DNA of 5,985 nt, taken from NCBI GenBank assembly GCA_030950765.1, contig JAUZQX010000057.1, forward strand, positions 1 to 5,985, written 5' to 3'. Positions 5,948 to 5,985 of this stretch are shown one piece after another; the stretch's first letter is position 1; each line of letters begins with the position of its first letter. The position numbers and the translations under genes were made by a program. This DNA comes from Ghiorsea sp. (GTDB lineage Bacteria > Pseudomonadota > Zetaproteobacteria > Mariprofundales > Mariprofundaceae). The notes under the pieces are model-generated. The model had not been told where the DNA came from and ran no database searches. It was given only the letters and a program-made list of their open reading frames with translations.

Positions 5948-5985
5948 ATGTATTTTATTGTTCGACCGATAGCGATGTTGGCGAT
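5948..5985 (+). CDS. Start of an unidentified gene, cut by the window edge
   Basis: From ATG 5948 the frame reads MYFIVRPIAMLA and continues past the right edge. An early Arg followed by hydrophobic residues could be the beginning of a signal peptide or membrane segment, but twelve residues are too few to identify a family. The AAGGA site supports this start over ATG 5941, whose frame reads MIYVFYCSTDSDVGD. It lies 79 bases after the nuclease, beyond a weak terminator-like hairpin, so it may be a separate transcription unit. Confidence 0.4.
   Translation, partial: MYFIVRPIAMLA

Noticed and set aside
1..5985. Possible defence island or mobile element, suggested by the nuclease and the response regulator
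   Set aside because: No transposase, integrase, terminal repeats, CRISPR, tRNA or composition shift is visible; the neighbours are core metabolic genes and the nuclease has an export signal.

Overview
The window reads as ordinary chromosome of a Gram-negative bacterium, most likely a proteobacterium. The reasons are two genes with export signals, a periplasmic-type M16 peptidase pair, the rsmD-coaD gene order and a YciK-like short-chain dehydrogenase. Base composition looks moderately AT-rich and even throughout. I cannot name the genus. Gamma- or zetaproteobacterial affiliation would fit, but this is inference.

Layout: all complete genes lie on the + strand and are packed almost without spacers. 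Bases 1-208 hold the C-terminal end of one M16-type peptidase. A second, non-catalytic M16 subunit with a signal peptide follows (205-1521). After a 24-base gap comes a response regulator with a degenerate GGDEF domain (1546-2391). Next are rsmD (16S rRNA methyltransferase, 2375-2944), coaD (coenzyme A biosynthesis, 2941-3426), a YciK-like short-chain dehydrogenase (3423-4190), a class 1B dihydroorotate dehydrogenase, pyrD (4187-5122), and an exported staphylococcal-nuclease-like protein (5119-5868). A short intergenic stretch (5869-5947) carries a weak terminator-like hairpin, a 13-base palindrome and a possible promoter. A new gene then begins and runs off the right edge.

The genes do not form one pathway. 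They cover envelope proteolysis, signalling, ribosome modification, cofactor synthesis, pyrimidine synthesis and nucleic acid degradation. They look like a housekeeping operon: five junctions share a 4-base stop/start overlap, which suggests translational coupling. CoaD and PyrD are central metabolic enzymes, and RsmD tunes the ribosome.

I found no mobile element, CRISPR array, tRNA, rRNA or convincing new multi-gene system. The best points for a second look are unusual active-site residues in the dehydrogenase, the degenerate GGDEF regulator, the zinc-less M16 subunit, the C-terminal extension of the nuclease, and the palindrome upstream of the last gene.
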